This document shows positions 8,393 through 16,420 of a DNA stretch of 50,164 nt, one piece after another; position 1 is the first letter of the stretch, and the number at the start of each line of letters is the position of its first letter. Origin of the DNA: an uncultured Sphingobacteriaceae bacterium. Lineage in GTDB: Bacteria; Bacteroidota; Bacteroidia; Sphingobacteriales; Sphingobacteriaceae. A program made the position numbers and the translations under genes. Location of the stretch: positions 1 to 50,164 of the forward strand of contig CAMPKC010000034.1 in the NCBI GenBank assembly GCA_946887045.1, in the 5' to 3' direction. The notes beneath the pieces were generated by a model. That model was not told the DNA's origin, did no database searches, and saw only the letters and a list, made by a program, of their open reading frames with translations.

Positions 8393-8708
8393 ACGCGGAG
8401 TAGTTTTTTACAAGGACTTTCAAGCGGGTATAATTGCCGAAACGGATGAGGGTTATGAATTCGCTTATGCCGCAGAATACCTGGAAATGGAATCTGCTAA
8501 GCCAGTAAGTTTAACCTTACCCCTATCTACTGAAAAGTATACCAGTAAAGTTTTATTTCCTTTTTTCGATGGATTGATTCCAGAAGGCTGGCTGCTTGAC
8601 ATTGCCGCCGAACACTGGAAGGTTAAATCCAACGACCGGTTTGAACTATTATTACTCACCTGCCGTGACACTATCGGGGCGGTAACTATTATCCCTGAAC
8701 AAATATAG
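8382..8708 (+). CDS. HipS-like protein (HipA N-terminal subdomain)
   Basis: This 108-residue protein matches only the N-terminal subdomain 1 of HipA (GVVFYKDFQAGIIAE, then VSLTLPLS and FFDGLIPEGWLLD). The kinase core is encoded by the next gene, 2 nt downstream. This B-S-T order is that of the tripartite HipBST systems described in Escherichia coli, where HipS, not HipB, neutralises the HipT kinase. It overlaps hipB by 11 nt. ATG 8382 or 8385 could be the start. A split of one HipA gene is the alternative, but the frame is clean at both ends and the downstream gene has its own start. Confidence 0.8.
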   Translation: MMSKRGVVFYKDFQAGIIAETDEGYEFAYAAEYLEMESAKPVSLTLPLSTEKYTSKVLFPFFDGLIPEGWLLDIAAEHWKVKSNDRFELLLLTCRDTIGAVTIIPEQI

Positions 8709-8710
8709 AT

Positions 8711-9637
8711 ATGGCAAATTGTTGGTTTTGTTACCGGGATTCAGGAGATAAAGAGTACCATGAGAAATGCTCTAAAAAGTTCTTCGGAACAGCGGTTGCT
8801 CCCGGGCTGGAGTTGAACGACCAGCTATTGAAAGAGCTTGCTGATCAAACTATAAACGAAAGGATAGCGATCACTGGCGTCCAGCCTAAACTATCGGTAA
8901 CCTTAGAAAAAAATAAGGAAAACACGCGGTTAACTATTGTAGGGCTTTGGGGCGAATATATTCTTAAACCACAACACGGACATTTTCAAATGATGCCACA
9001 GACAGAGGATCTAACCATGCACCTTGCATCACTGTTCAGGATTCCGGTTTGTGAGCATACCCTTATTAAGGCAACAGATGGTAGCCTGGTTTACCTGGCA
9101 AAACGTTTTGACCGGGTGAAGGGAGAAAAGGTGCACATGGAAGACTTTTGTCAGCTTTCCGAATTCTTAACTGAAAGCAAATACAAAGGTTCTTATGAAA
9201 AAATAGGGAAGCTTATCCGTAAGTATTGCACGAATACAGGATTAGATGCCTTGAATTATTTCGAACTTGTATTATTCTCCTACCTCACTGGAAATAATGA
9301 TATGCACCTAAAGAACTTTGCCGTACTGCATGAGGATAATGGAATACATTTAAGCCCTGCGTTTGATCTGCTGAATGTAAATCTGCTGAATCCTGCTGAC
9401 GATGAAGAGCTTGCCCTGACATTAAACGGAAAAAAGAAAAAAATCAAGCTAGACGATTTCGTATTGCTAGGAAAGAGCCTCAATATTCCACAAAAAGCAA
9501 TTGAAAATAGCTTTAAAAAGTTTGCAACAAAAAACAAAGAAGTGGCGGCTTATATCGACTCCTCCTTTTTGAATGTGGAGCTAAGGGAGGGTTACAAAAA
9601 GATATGGATAGAGAAGCAGGAGATATTCCAGCACTGA
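8711..9637 (+). CDS. HipT/HipA-type serine/threonine kinase toxin
   Basis: This 308-residue protein carries the HipA C-terminal kinase domain. It opens with a small Cys motif (CWFC, then Cys20) that may bind metal. The glycine-rich loop region is ITGVQPKLS (54-62), with the ATP-binding Lys in YILKPQ (about 86). The catalytic segment is GNNDMHLKN (Asp197, Asn202), and the metal-binding Asp is in SPAFDL (about 219). Known HipA/HipT kinases phosphorylate aminoacyl-tRNA synthetases and stop translation. Ser62 in the loop is a candidate autophosphorylation site. The kinase appears intact. It lacks the N-subdomain, which the preceding gene supplies. Confidence 0.88.
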   Translation: MANCWFCYRDSGDKEYHEKCSKKFFGTAVAPGLELNDQLLKELADQTINERIAITGVQPKLSVTLEKNKENTRLTIVGLWGEYILKPQHGHFQMMPQTEDLTMHLASLFRIPVCEHTLIKATDGSLVYLAKRFDRVKGEKVHMEDFCQLSEFLTESKYKGSYEKIGKLIRKYCTNTGLDALNYFELVLFSYLTGNNDMHLKNFAVLHEDNGIHLSPAFDLLNVNLLNPADDEELALTLNGKKKKIKLDDFVLLGKSLNIPQKAIENSFKKFATKNKEVAAYIDSSFLNVELREGYKKIWIEKQEIFQH

Positions 9638-9707
9638 TATTTTCGCAAAATTTTTTAGATTTCGTTATCAGATTTATTGGTCATTTTTGTATTAAACCAG
9701 CTCGCGT

Positions 9708-10284
9708 ATGCTATTACAATATGCTTCAGACCTGCATTTGGAATTTCCCGAGAATAAAGCATATTTAAAAGCCAATCCCTTTAAAACCTACGGGAGAGAT
9801 CTTGCTGCTTGCCGGTGATCTGTTACCTTTTATCTTAATTGATAAGCACAAGGACTTTTTTGATTATGTTTCAGACCATTTCCAGCACACTTATTGGATT
9901 CCTGGCAACCATGAGTATTATCATTTCGATGCTGCAGCCAAAAGCGGTACTTTTTGTGAGAAGATTCGCAGCAACGTAAGCTTAGTAAACAACTGGTCGG
10001 TGACGTTGAATGATATACATTTGATTTTTTCCACGCTATGGTCCAAAATTAGTCAGCAGCACCAGTGGAATATTGAAAGAAGTATGAATGACTTTCGTGT
10101 TATTAAGTATGACGGTCATTTCTTTTCATCCGATCAATACAATCAACTGCATGCTGATAGCCTCGCATTTGTTGAGGGCCAACTTTATAAGAAAGAGCCT
10201 GATCTAAGAAAAATTGTAGTCACACACCATGTTCCTATTTACTACCATTGTCAGCAGAAACAGATGCTCACAGAAAATGTGTGA
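9708..10284 (+). pseudogene. Frameshifted, truncated metallophosphoesterase
   Basis: From ATG 9708 the frame reads LLQYASDLHLEF, the DxH metal motif of calcineurin-like phosphoesterases, and then hits TGA at 9816. One extra T in the CCCTTTAAAA stretch (9777-9786) explains this: in the next frame the protein continues with GEILLLAGDLLPF, IPGNHEYYHF and VVTHHVPIYY. The C-terminal part with the final GH.H motif is missing, because the frame runs at about 10250 into the tail of an unrelated histidine kinase. It is thus broken twice. A sequencing error could account for the frameshift but not for the lost 3' end. Confidence 0.8.
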
Positions 10285-10478
10285 TCAAAGTGGCAGATAA
10301 TGGGCATGGGATCCCACCTGAAGTACTAGATAAAATGTTTATACCATTCTTTAGTACTAAAAAATCCGGTTCGGGTATCGGACTAAATTTGTGCAAGCAA
10401 ATCGTAACCTTGCATAAGGGAACAATTCAGGTCGAAACTATTGAGAACGTTGGAACTAGTTTTGTGTTAACACTTTGA
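10265..10478 (+). pseudogene. C-terminal remnant of a histidine kinase
   Basis: Only the last 65-70 residues of a histidine kinase ATPase domain remain: G1 box ADNGHGIPP, F box FIPFFSTKK, G2 box GSGIGLNLCKQI and the terminal strand GTSFVLTL. No H box, N box or sensor part precedes them. The upstream sequence belongs to the phosphoesterase remnant, so a deletion joined the two genes. The frame is open from 10248, but its first ~8 residues are probably junction sequence. Confidence 0.85.
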
Positions 10479-10874
10479 GACTTAGGAAGCTGGGCAATTT
10501 ATATTCAGATTCAAATAAATATTTGAATCGGCTCAGAGTTAAATATCTTCAAAACTGAACAAGATCACTGACACGAATAGGGATTTTTAAAAATCCCCAT
10601 TGAACCCCTTTTTACAGACCCTTCAAAACATCACGGGCGTTGGAGCACATTCAGCCATTCCAGCCAAAAAGCTTCCGCCATTGCATCCTGCTTCCATTCT
10701 GGTACAGTAAGAACCGCGGTTGCAGATATTTTTCCTCGTCCGTGTTAGATCACCTGATAATTACTTCAGAAGAGTATTTTTCATTTGCTGATGAGGGGCT
10801 TTTATAGACCCTCATTAACCAGCAGGTTCTGCTATAACCTTTTTTATAATCTCTAACAGAATTTAGATTGTTGC
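10479..10874. other. Gene-free stretch with palindromes inside the island
   Basis: No gene is supported. There is a perfect 18-bp palindrome (GGGATTTTTAAAAATCCC, 10580-10597) and a TGAGGG/CCCTCA hairpin (10789-10815). On the minus strand a short open stretch (about 10747 to 10636) reads like the tail of a protein (VPEWKQDAMAEAFWLEWL, then stop). It may be the end of a lost gene; I do not recognise it. The stretch is best read as debris from island rearrangement. Confidence 0.4.
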
Positions 10875-11627
10875 CTATCGTATCACGGAATACCCGCCGT
10901 CGACTACAATTTCAGAGCCATGCAGATAAGACGCATTATCCGATGCAAGAAAAGTTACAGCTTTAGCAATCTCTAAAGGTGTTGCAAATCTTTTAAAAGG
11001 CAGAATGCCTGAAACGTGTTGTTTTACGTTTGCAATTTGTTCGACTTTCATTCCGGTTTTATTAAATATATCAGTTTCAGTATAGCCGGGACTAATGGAA
11101 TTGACCCGAATATCCTTATTAACTAATTCAGCAGCCAGGTTCTTTACCAAAGATTGAACGGCCGCTTTAGCTGCGGCATACACGGATGAATTTGCACTTC
11201 CGTATGCTGTAACTATTGAGGTGGTCATAATAATGGATCCTCCGCTATTGATAATAGGAAGTAATTCTTTAATGGTGAAGTAAGTCCCTTTAACAAGTAC
11301 GTTAAACAACTCATCAAATGTCTCCTCGGTCATCATTTCTATCGGTGAAAATTTGCCATATCCTGCGTTTGCAAATAGAATATCAATACCAGGGAAAATG
11401 CCAGAGGCTTTTTCCCTGATCCTTAGAATGTTTTCCATGTTTCCATTGTCTGATACAATGCCAAATGCACCAGGGTCTAATGAGTTAACAGCCTCGTCGA
11501 GAGTTCGCTGGTCTCGTCCGGTAATAATTACTCTGGCGCCCTCCCTGAGGAAATCTTCTGCCGTTGCACGGCCAATTCCGGTTGTTCCACCGGTAATTAA
11601 AGCTGTCTTGTTCTTTAATAGTTCCAT
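10875..11627 (-). CDS. SDR family oxidoreductase
   Basis: Starting at ATG 11627 gives 250 residues and the usual SDR beginning (MELLKNKTALITGG). The longer frame to 11696 adds an unrelated 23-residue lead. The cofactor motif is GGTTGIGRA (TGxxxGIG type), NAG is in LFANAGYG, and the catalytic Ser and YxxxK lie in TTSIVTAYGSANSSVYAAAK. The end has the SPGYTETD and DGGYSV blocks of classical SDRs. Substrate unknown; NAD(P)H-dependent carbonyl/alcohol oxidoreduction. It is divergent from the alkylation-repair operon, with 161 bp between start codons. Confidence 0.88.
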   Translation of the reverse strand: MELLKNKTALITGGTTGIGRATAEDFLREGARVIITGRDQRTLDEAVNSLDPGAFGIVSDNGNMENILRIREKASGIFPGIDILFANAGYGKFSPIEMMTEETFDELFNVLVKGTYFTIKELLPIINSGGSIIMTTSIVTAYGSANSSVYAAAKAAVQSLVKNLAAELVNKDIRVNSISPGYTETDIFNKTGMKVEQIANVKQHVSGILPFKRFATPLEIAKAVTFLASDNASYLHGSEIVVDGGYSVIR

Positions 11628-11788
11628 ATCATTTATTTTAGGCAAAAGTGGGCCGGTATAGAATTTTAAAGAACCCGAATCTTGCGATAATGCCATACAT
11701 TAGCTTAAAGAACATTTCTATAAGAAACGCAAGAATCGGATTTCATCCCGCGAAGTTTTAATCGACCTTTGTGTCATAGATTTATCGT

Positions 11789-12637
11789 ATGACAATACAG
11801 GAAGAAATTAATTATAGCCGTATAGCTGAGGCTATAAGCTATATTAAAGAAAACTTCAAAGAGCAGCCCAGCCTTGAACAGATTGCAGAACATGTTAATC
11901 TTAGTCCTTTTCATTTTCAAAAAATGTTTACTGACTGGGCAGGTACTACGCCTAAAAAATTCCTGCAATACATCAGTACAGAATATGCGAAAAAATTATT
12001 GAAGGAGAACCAGGCCAGCTTATTCGACGTCGCTCTCGAAACCGGGCTCTCTGGCACGAGCCGCCTGCATGATATGTTCGTAACGTTCGAAGGAATGACA
12101 CCGGCAGAATACAAAAACGGGGGTAAAAGTTTAGCCATTAATTACAGTTTTGCCGAAAGCCCATTTGGGAGCCTTATTGTAGCATCAACTACGAAGGGAG
12201 TTTGTTATATGGCTTTTGAAGATGACCAAGAAAAAGCATTCGACCACTTAATACGGAAATTCCCCAATGCCGCTTTTGCAAGAAAATTAGATATTAACCA
12301 GCAAAACGCTTTATTCATCTTTCAGAATGACTGGGGTAAGTTGTCCCAAATCAAGCTTCATTTAAAAGGAACAGCTTTTCAGCTAAAGGTGTGGGAAAGC
12401 CTGCTGAAAATCCCGATGGGGAGACTATCAAGCTATGGAGCTATTGCGGAAAGGATTGGCTTTCCGGGTGCTTCCAGAGCGGTAGGAACAGCCATTGGCA
12501 GCAACCCTATCGCCTTTTTGATCCCCTGTCACCGGGTAATACAATCTTCCGGCACTTTGGGTGGATATATGTGGGGCAATACCCGCAAGACGGCCATTAT
12601 CGGTTGGGAAGGTGCCAGAATAAATGCTGAACTATAA
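11789..12637 (+). CDS. ada: AraC-type HTH / O6-alkylguanine-DNA alkyltransferase fusion (Ada-like)
   Basis: The protein (282 residues) joins an AraC-type double helix-turn-helix (about 10-108, with SLEQIAEHVNLSPFHFQKMF) to a methylguanine methyltransferase domain (about 118-278). The acceptor is Cys247 in PCHRVI; the preceding block is SSYGAIAERIG. It moves O6-methyl (or O4-methylthymine) groups from DNA to itself and probably regulates repair genes. Unlike Escherichia coli Ada it has no N-terminal zinc domain for methylphosphotriesters; such a domain is encoded alone at 13362-13607. It is first in an operon of four overlapping or adjoining repair genes and overlaps the next start by 14 nt. 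Confidence 0.9.
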   Translation: MTIQEEINYSRIAEAISYIKENFKEQPSLEQIAEHVNLSPFHFQKMFTDWAGTTPKKFLQYISTEYAKKLLKENQASLFDVALETGLSGTSRLHDMFVTFEGMTPAEYKNGGKSLAINYSFAESPFGSLIVASTTKGVCYMAFEDDQEKAFDHLIRKFPNAAFARKLDINQQNALFIFQNDWGKLSQIKLHLKGTAFQLKVWESLLKIPMGRLSSYGAIAERIGFPGASRAVGTAIGSNPIAFLIPCHRVIQSSGTLGGYMWGNTRKTAIIGWEGARINAEL

Positions 12638-13360
12638 GCCTGTTACAGTGGAAAATCTTATTCAGAAAATCAAGGCTGCAAATTGGTCGCAGATTACAGA
12701 AGCCATGCACCAGAACGGATATGCAATTATCCCTGGACTCTTGTCAAATGATCAATCCGAAGGGCTAAAGGAGAATTACAACAATAGTAATTTATACAGG
12801 AAGACGGTGGTTATGGAGCGTTATCGTTTTGGCTTGGGTGAGTACAAGTATTTCGAATACCCTTTACCCGTATCATTCAAACGGTACGGGCTACCATTTA
12901 TCCTTATCTGGCGCCGATAGCCAATGCCTGGTTTAGAGTTCTGAATATCGACCGGCAGTTTCCGCCGTCTCACGAAACGCTTTTAGAAGAATGTTCTGCT
13001 AATAATCAGTTAAGGGCGACCGTCCTGATATTGAAATATGGGAAAGGCGGATACAATACTTTGCACCAGGATTTATATGGAGATGTGTATTTTCCCATTC
13101 AGATGGTGCTGTTTCTTAATCATCCCGAGGAGGATTACACCGGCGGCGAATTTGTACTCACACAACAGACTCCAAGAGCACAGTCTAAAGCCATTGTGCT
13201 AAAACCCAAGAAAGGTGATGGGCTAATCTTTACAACCAATTTCAAGCCGTTAAAAGGAACAAAAGGTTATTATCGTGTTAATATGAAACACGGTGTTAGT
13301 GAAGTTCATAGTGGAGAGCGTTACACCGTAGGCATTATTTTCCACGACGCGTTAAGCTGA
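12624..13360 (+). pseudogene. Frameshifted 2OG-Fe(II) oxygenase
   Basis: The first frame (from ATG 12624) encodes YAIIPGLLS... to EYFYPLP-like residues and then derails. From 12869 a different frame continues as RIIQTVRATIYPYLAPIAN through to the stop at 13360. Losing one C in the CCC run at 12867-12869 accounts for it. Joined, it would be about 245 residues with the Fe(II) motif HQD (in YNTLHQDLYGD) and the distal His in MKHGVSEVHSGER. This family accompanies Ada and AlkB in Bacteroidota repair operons; its substrate is not known to me. A sequencing error is possible, since both halves are well preserved and the operon spacing is intact. Confidence 0.8.
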
Positions 13361-13361
13361 T

Positions 13362-13607
13362 ATGGTAGCCCATGATGAAATTACTGATGCTGCCCTAAGA
13401 AGTAGTATTAAACAAAAAGGAATCAACTTTGGAGGAAACCGCAAACTCAAGATATATGGCACATTATCCTGTAATTCAGGAAAAAGAATGAAACGGGAAA
13501 ACAGAATTTTTTTCTATTCTGAAATAGAGGCTATAGAGAACGGTTATCGCCCCTGCGGCAACTGCATGCCTCACAAATACAAAACCTGGAAGAATGGATC
13601 TGTTTAA
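13362..13607 (+). CDS. Stand-alone Ada-type zinc-binding domain protein
   Basis: This 81-residue protein resembles the N-terminal zinc domain of Ada: KIYGTLSCNSGKRMKREN, then FYSEIEAIENGYRPCGNC. Aligned with Ada (IYCRPSC...FRPCKRC), the cysteines matching Cys42, Cys69 and Cys72 are kept, but the methyl-accepting Cys38 is Gly. It should therefore not repair methylphosphotriesters in the classical way and may instead bind DNA or regulate. It begins 1 nt after the oxygenase stop codon and overlaps alkB by 14 nt. The alignment is by eye. Confidence 0.75.
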   Translation: MVAHDEITDAALRSSIKQKGINFGGNRKLKIYGTLSCNSGKRMKRENRIFFYSEIEAIENGYRPCGNCMPHKYKTWKNGSV

Positions 13608-14205
13608 TCATACGATAGACGGAAAGAGAAATTTGCTGCGCAAAGACGGAACAGTAAATTATTATGGCAAGTTGTTAACAGCTCAAGACGCTGATTATTA
13701 TCTGAAAACGCTTCTTAATATTATTGAATGGCGGAATGACGAAGCAGTAATATTTGGAAAAAGAATCATTACAAAACGTAAAGTTGCCTGGTACGGCGAG
13801 AAACCCTTTGAATATACGTACTCGAATACCACAAAGCTTGCCTTGCCATGGATACCAGAGCTACTAGAACTAAAGAACATTGCGGAACAGACATCAGGAG
13901 AAACATTCAATTCCTGTCTTTTGAATCTTTACCATAATGGTAATGAAGGCATGGCATGGCATAGTGACGCCGAGAAGGATTTAAAGAAAAACGGAGCGAT
14001 CGGCTCTTTCAGTTTTGGCGCCGAGCGTAAATTTATGTTCAAGCATAAACAAAGCAAAGAAACTATTGGTCTTAAACTGGAACATGGCAGCCTATTGATC
14101 ATGAAAGGTTCCACTCAAACACATTGGCTTCATCGCTTACCACCGACAACCAGGGTTTTCAGTCCGCGTGTAAATCTGACATTCAGAACGATTGTTGGGT
14201 ATTAG
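13594..14205 (+). CDS. alkB: AlkB-type alpha-ketoglutarate-dependent DNA dioxygenase
   Basis: The protein has 203 residues. The iron site is WHSDAE (HxD) with the distal His in QTHWLHRLP, and the 2OG-binding Arg residues lie in FSPRVNLTFR. NLYHNGNEGMAWHSD is typical of the AlkB family (ALKBH2/3-like bacterial forms). It oxidatively removes 1-methyladenine and 3-methylcytosine lesions. It is the last gene of the Ada-like operon and overlaps the zinc-domain gene by 14 nt. The product appears intact. Confidence 0.9.
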   Translation: MDLFNHTIDGKRNLLRKDGTVNYYGKLLTAQDADYYLKTLLNIIEWRNDEAVIFGKRIITKRKVAWYGEKPFEYTYSNTTKLALPWIPELLELKNIAEQTSGETFNSCLLNLYHNGNEGMAWHSDAEKDLKKNGAIGSFSFGAERKFMFKHKQSKETIGLKLEHGSLLIMKGSTQTHWLHRLPPTTRVFSPRVNLTFRTIVGY

Positions 14206-14295
14206 TTATCAATTATAAGTTACCTTTTTTCAGATGCAAAGACCTTTGATTTTATTAAACCCCAAATTTTATTAAACAGCTTTAGCGAAATCCCA

Positions 14296-14775
14296 TCAAG
14301 AGTTTTCTAAGATGTCTGTTGCTGTTTTGTTGCCGAGTTGTTCGGCCAATCCGATAAGAAGACCCTCCGTGCCACGAATGTAGCAGAGCCGGTACAGGTC
14401 CTCATACTGCATTACTTCGCCAACAAGTTCAGCACCATGCTTGGAAAGTCTGGATACTAATTCGTCAATATTGTCAACGGTAAACATGATCCGTAGGTAG
14501 CCAAGTGAGTTCACAGGAGCAGTCCTGTGATCTGATACTGTAGTTGGGCTTAGAAATCGTGAAAGTTCAAGTCGGCTGTGTCCATCTGGGGTAACCATCA
14601 TCGCAATCTCTACGGATTGATTTCCAAGTCCCGTTACTCGTCCTGCCCATTCACCTTCAACCATCGCCCTTCCTTCAAGTTTCAATCCTATCTCCTGAAA
14701 AAAAGAAATGGCGTTGTCGAGGGATTCTACAACGATACCCATATTGTGCATTTGAAGTAATTTACTTTTTGTCAT
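14296..14775 (-). CDS. VOC (glyoxalase/dioxygenase-fold) family protein
   Basis: This 159-residue protein has two beta-alpha-beta-beta-beta halves of the vicinal oxygen chelate fold: MHNMGIVVESLDNAISFFQEIGL at the start, and YLRIMFTVDNIDELVSRL in the second half. A conserved RGTEGLLIGLAEQLG tail occurs in many small VOC proteins. Substrate unknown; possibilities are an isomerase, lyase or antibiotic-binding protein. An attC-like palindrome separates it from the RibD-type gene behind it, so it may have come as a mobile cassette. Confidence 0.82.
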   Translation of the reverse strand: MTKSKLLQMHNMGIVVESLDNAISFFQEIGLKLEGRAMVEGEWAGRVTGLGNQSVEIAMMVTPDGHSRLELSRFLSPTTVSDHRTAPVNSLGYLRIMFTVDNIDELVSRLSKHGAELVGEVMQYEDLYRLCYIRGTEGLLIGLAEQLGNKTATDILENS

Positions 14776-14839
14776 AATTTCTCTTTATTAGGTTTTATCT
14801 AATGATTTTCTATCCAGGTGTCTTCGTAGGTCTCGTCGG

Positions 14840-14955
14840 TAACGTATAAGTGTTTGCAGGTTTCGGAGCGAACCGTTCGCCAACCGCAACACCTCTGAGG
14901 AGCAGAAATGCCCAATTCAGCGTTTAACCCGCATCGGGCTCATATTATGTTAGGT
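14840..14955 (-). repeat. attC-like imperfect palindrome between two cassette-like genes
   Basis: Outer ends are TAACGTATAAG (14840 on) and ATGTTAGGT (to 14955). Inside, GTGTTTGCAGGTT pairs with AACCGCAACAC leaving single bulged T and A bases, and GCGAAC-C-GTTCGC forms the tip. A second weak arm pair (GAGC..ATGC / GCAT..GCTC) follows. On the minus strand the 5' end ACCTAAC fits the RYYYAAC core of integron attC sites; the opposite end (GTTACCG) does not fit GTTRRRY. It lies just after the RibD-type gene's stop codon, where a cassette recombination site would be. Confidence 0.4.
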
Positions 14956-14960
14956 GTTCG

Positions 14961-15515
14961 TTATTTTTCGTTTGTCGGTTCATAGTAAAGCGTTACTGCA
15001 CCACCGCTAAAGGTCTTAGTCTTTAGGAGTTTAAGAACAGTTCTATCGTTCAGTTTTTCGAACAATTGCAAACCGCCTCCTGCAACAACAGGGTGAATAC
15101 AAAGTTGGTATTCGTCAATCAAATTAAGTTTCATTAACTGTATAATCAAACTCCGACTGCCAACTAAAATGTCTTTACCTGGTTGCTGCTTGAGTTCTAA
15201 AACTTCTTCTTCAAGGGCCCGGTTTGCTAACGTTGCACTATCCCATTCTACATTTTTCAAGGTGTGGGAAAAAACTATTTTTGGAATTTTATCTATCGCC
15301 CTAGCGAAGTCGTCCATCGTTTTTTCACCGGAAGGATTTTTTAACAGCGTTTGCCAGAATTGCATAAGTTGATACGTTATCCTTCCATACAGAACAACAC
15401 CTGAGTTATCTAACAGTTCAATGTAATGCTGATGTATTTCTTCATCGGGAATACCTGCTGTATGGTCGCAAACCCCGTCAAGTGTTGTATTGATTGCTGC
15501 AATTACTTTTCTCAT
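14961..15515 (-). CDS. RibD C-terminal/dihydrofolate reductase-fold protein
   Basis: The protein has 184 residues. The fold is shown by MRKVIAAINTTLDGV, VVLYGRITYQLMQFW, IPKIVFSHTL, KDILVGSRSLIIQLM and IHPVVAGGGLQLF. Such proteins are NADPH-binding reductases of the RibD/DHFR superfamily, of generally unknown substrate; they are not true folate reductases. They are frequent cargo of integron cassettes and genomic islands. It ends 5 bp from the attC-like palindrome, in the orientation expected of a cassette gene. The start at the ATG gives the usual family N-terminus. Confidence 0.85.
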   Translation of the reverse strand: MRKVIAAINTTLDGVCDHTAGIPDEEIHQHYIELLDNSGVVLYGRITYQLMQFWQTLLKNPSGEKTMDDFARAIDKIPKIVFSHTLKNVEWDSATLANRALEEEVLELKQQPGKDILVGSRSLIIQLMKLNLIDEYQLCIHPVVAGGGLQLFEKLNDRTVLKLLKTKTFSGGAVTLYYEPTNEK

Positions 15516-16405
15516 ATATTTCAGTTTATGTCAATCCAAATTCGTGTATACAAATTTACCTGTCAGGCACAACAGTTCCAGAGGTGATTAGCGACAATTT
15601 GAAGGGGCGTTTGGTACGATATCAGAACAAATATTCTAGTTCTGGAATTCCATTTCACCACCCACGACAAAGGTACCGACGCCGCCAATGGTTCAAGGCT
15701 ATACAAGCGGGAAAGCTGTTGTTTATTTTTAATATTGGCTTTTCCCGGCCTTGACCCAATGCCGGCCTATGCGCTCTTTGGTGCCTACGCGGTGAAATGG
15801 ATAGGATTGCTCAACTAGCACGTGATAGCGGCTTAAGTGTTATACGTTGACATATTGTTAAGAGCGCGTGTTTTAATTCGCGATTCGCGAATTGCAAATA
15901 CAAGAGTAATTAGACCTGATAACGTACTGGATAATATGAGAACTAATTGCAGAAAAATTTAATCTCAAAATTTTTTCAGATAAAAAGGGATTACCTTTGT
16001 ATTAACAGTACTCGCCACGCTTAAGTCTGAAAAGATTGCGTACCAGGGCGAGTCTTTTGCTTTTGTAAGGTGTTCCCCGACATACTAAAGCTACCGTTGA
16101 CTCCTCTGATTAATCATGAATTTACGAGCAAAAGACGCATACCAAGTCAAGCATATAAAACCTCAGCCTCATGAACTGTTAAGCCACCCCTTACTGAAGA
16201 AGATAAAGCTGTCAACTGGTCGTGGAATAAATCGGACTGACGAAGGAAGGAGAATTTATGCCCCCGAAAGCCGGTTTACTGCTTTCTCTTCGCAGGCTAA
16301 CTCTGCTGCAGCAGATCATATGCTGTAATAAAAAAACAAAACACAAATGGCCAATAAGACGGCTTCTTCTATTTTATATCAAAATTTTAAATACTTAGAA
16401 CTTCT
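15516..16405. other. 890-bp non-coding stretch with a split palindrome and repeat remnants
   Basis: No gene is supported. The arm TCCATTTCACC (15649-15659) and the arm with GGTGAAATGGA (15791-15801) are the two halves of the palindrome found whole at 17821-17847, here separated by about 125 bp. TTATACGTT at 15841-15849 also occurs, inverted, in the attC-like site. TACCTTTG at 15992-15999 is promoter-like and is followed by ACTCGCC/GGCGAGT arms (about 16010-16055). A 70-codon frame at 16116-16328 resembles nothing I know; I cannot tell whether it is real. Confidence 0.45.
15784..15809 (+). repeat. 26-bp direct repeat, left copy
   Basis: This copy begins CCTACGCGGTGAAATGG and is identical over 26 bp to 17830-17855. 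The next five bases also match except for one. The two copies bracket the PadR/membrane protein pair (about 2.05 kb). Confidence 0.8.
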
Positions 16406-16420
16406 ATGTATGTTTGTTCT

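Noticed and set aside
9708..9830. Programmed frameshift in the metallophosphoesterase
   Set aside because: The shift is at a plain T/A run without a stimulatory structure, and the gene has lost its 3' end, so decay is simpler.
11628..11696. Longer N-terminus for the SDR
   Set aside because: The 23 added residues do not resemble SDR starts; ATG 11627 begins the normal Rossmann fold.
12391..12630. Open frame within the Ada-like gene in another phase
   Set aside because: It overlaps the conserved methyltransferase domain and looks like a shadow frame.
16116..16328. 70-codon open frame in the long island gap
   Set aside because: No recognised domain, composition or clear start signal; described only in the gap entry.
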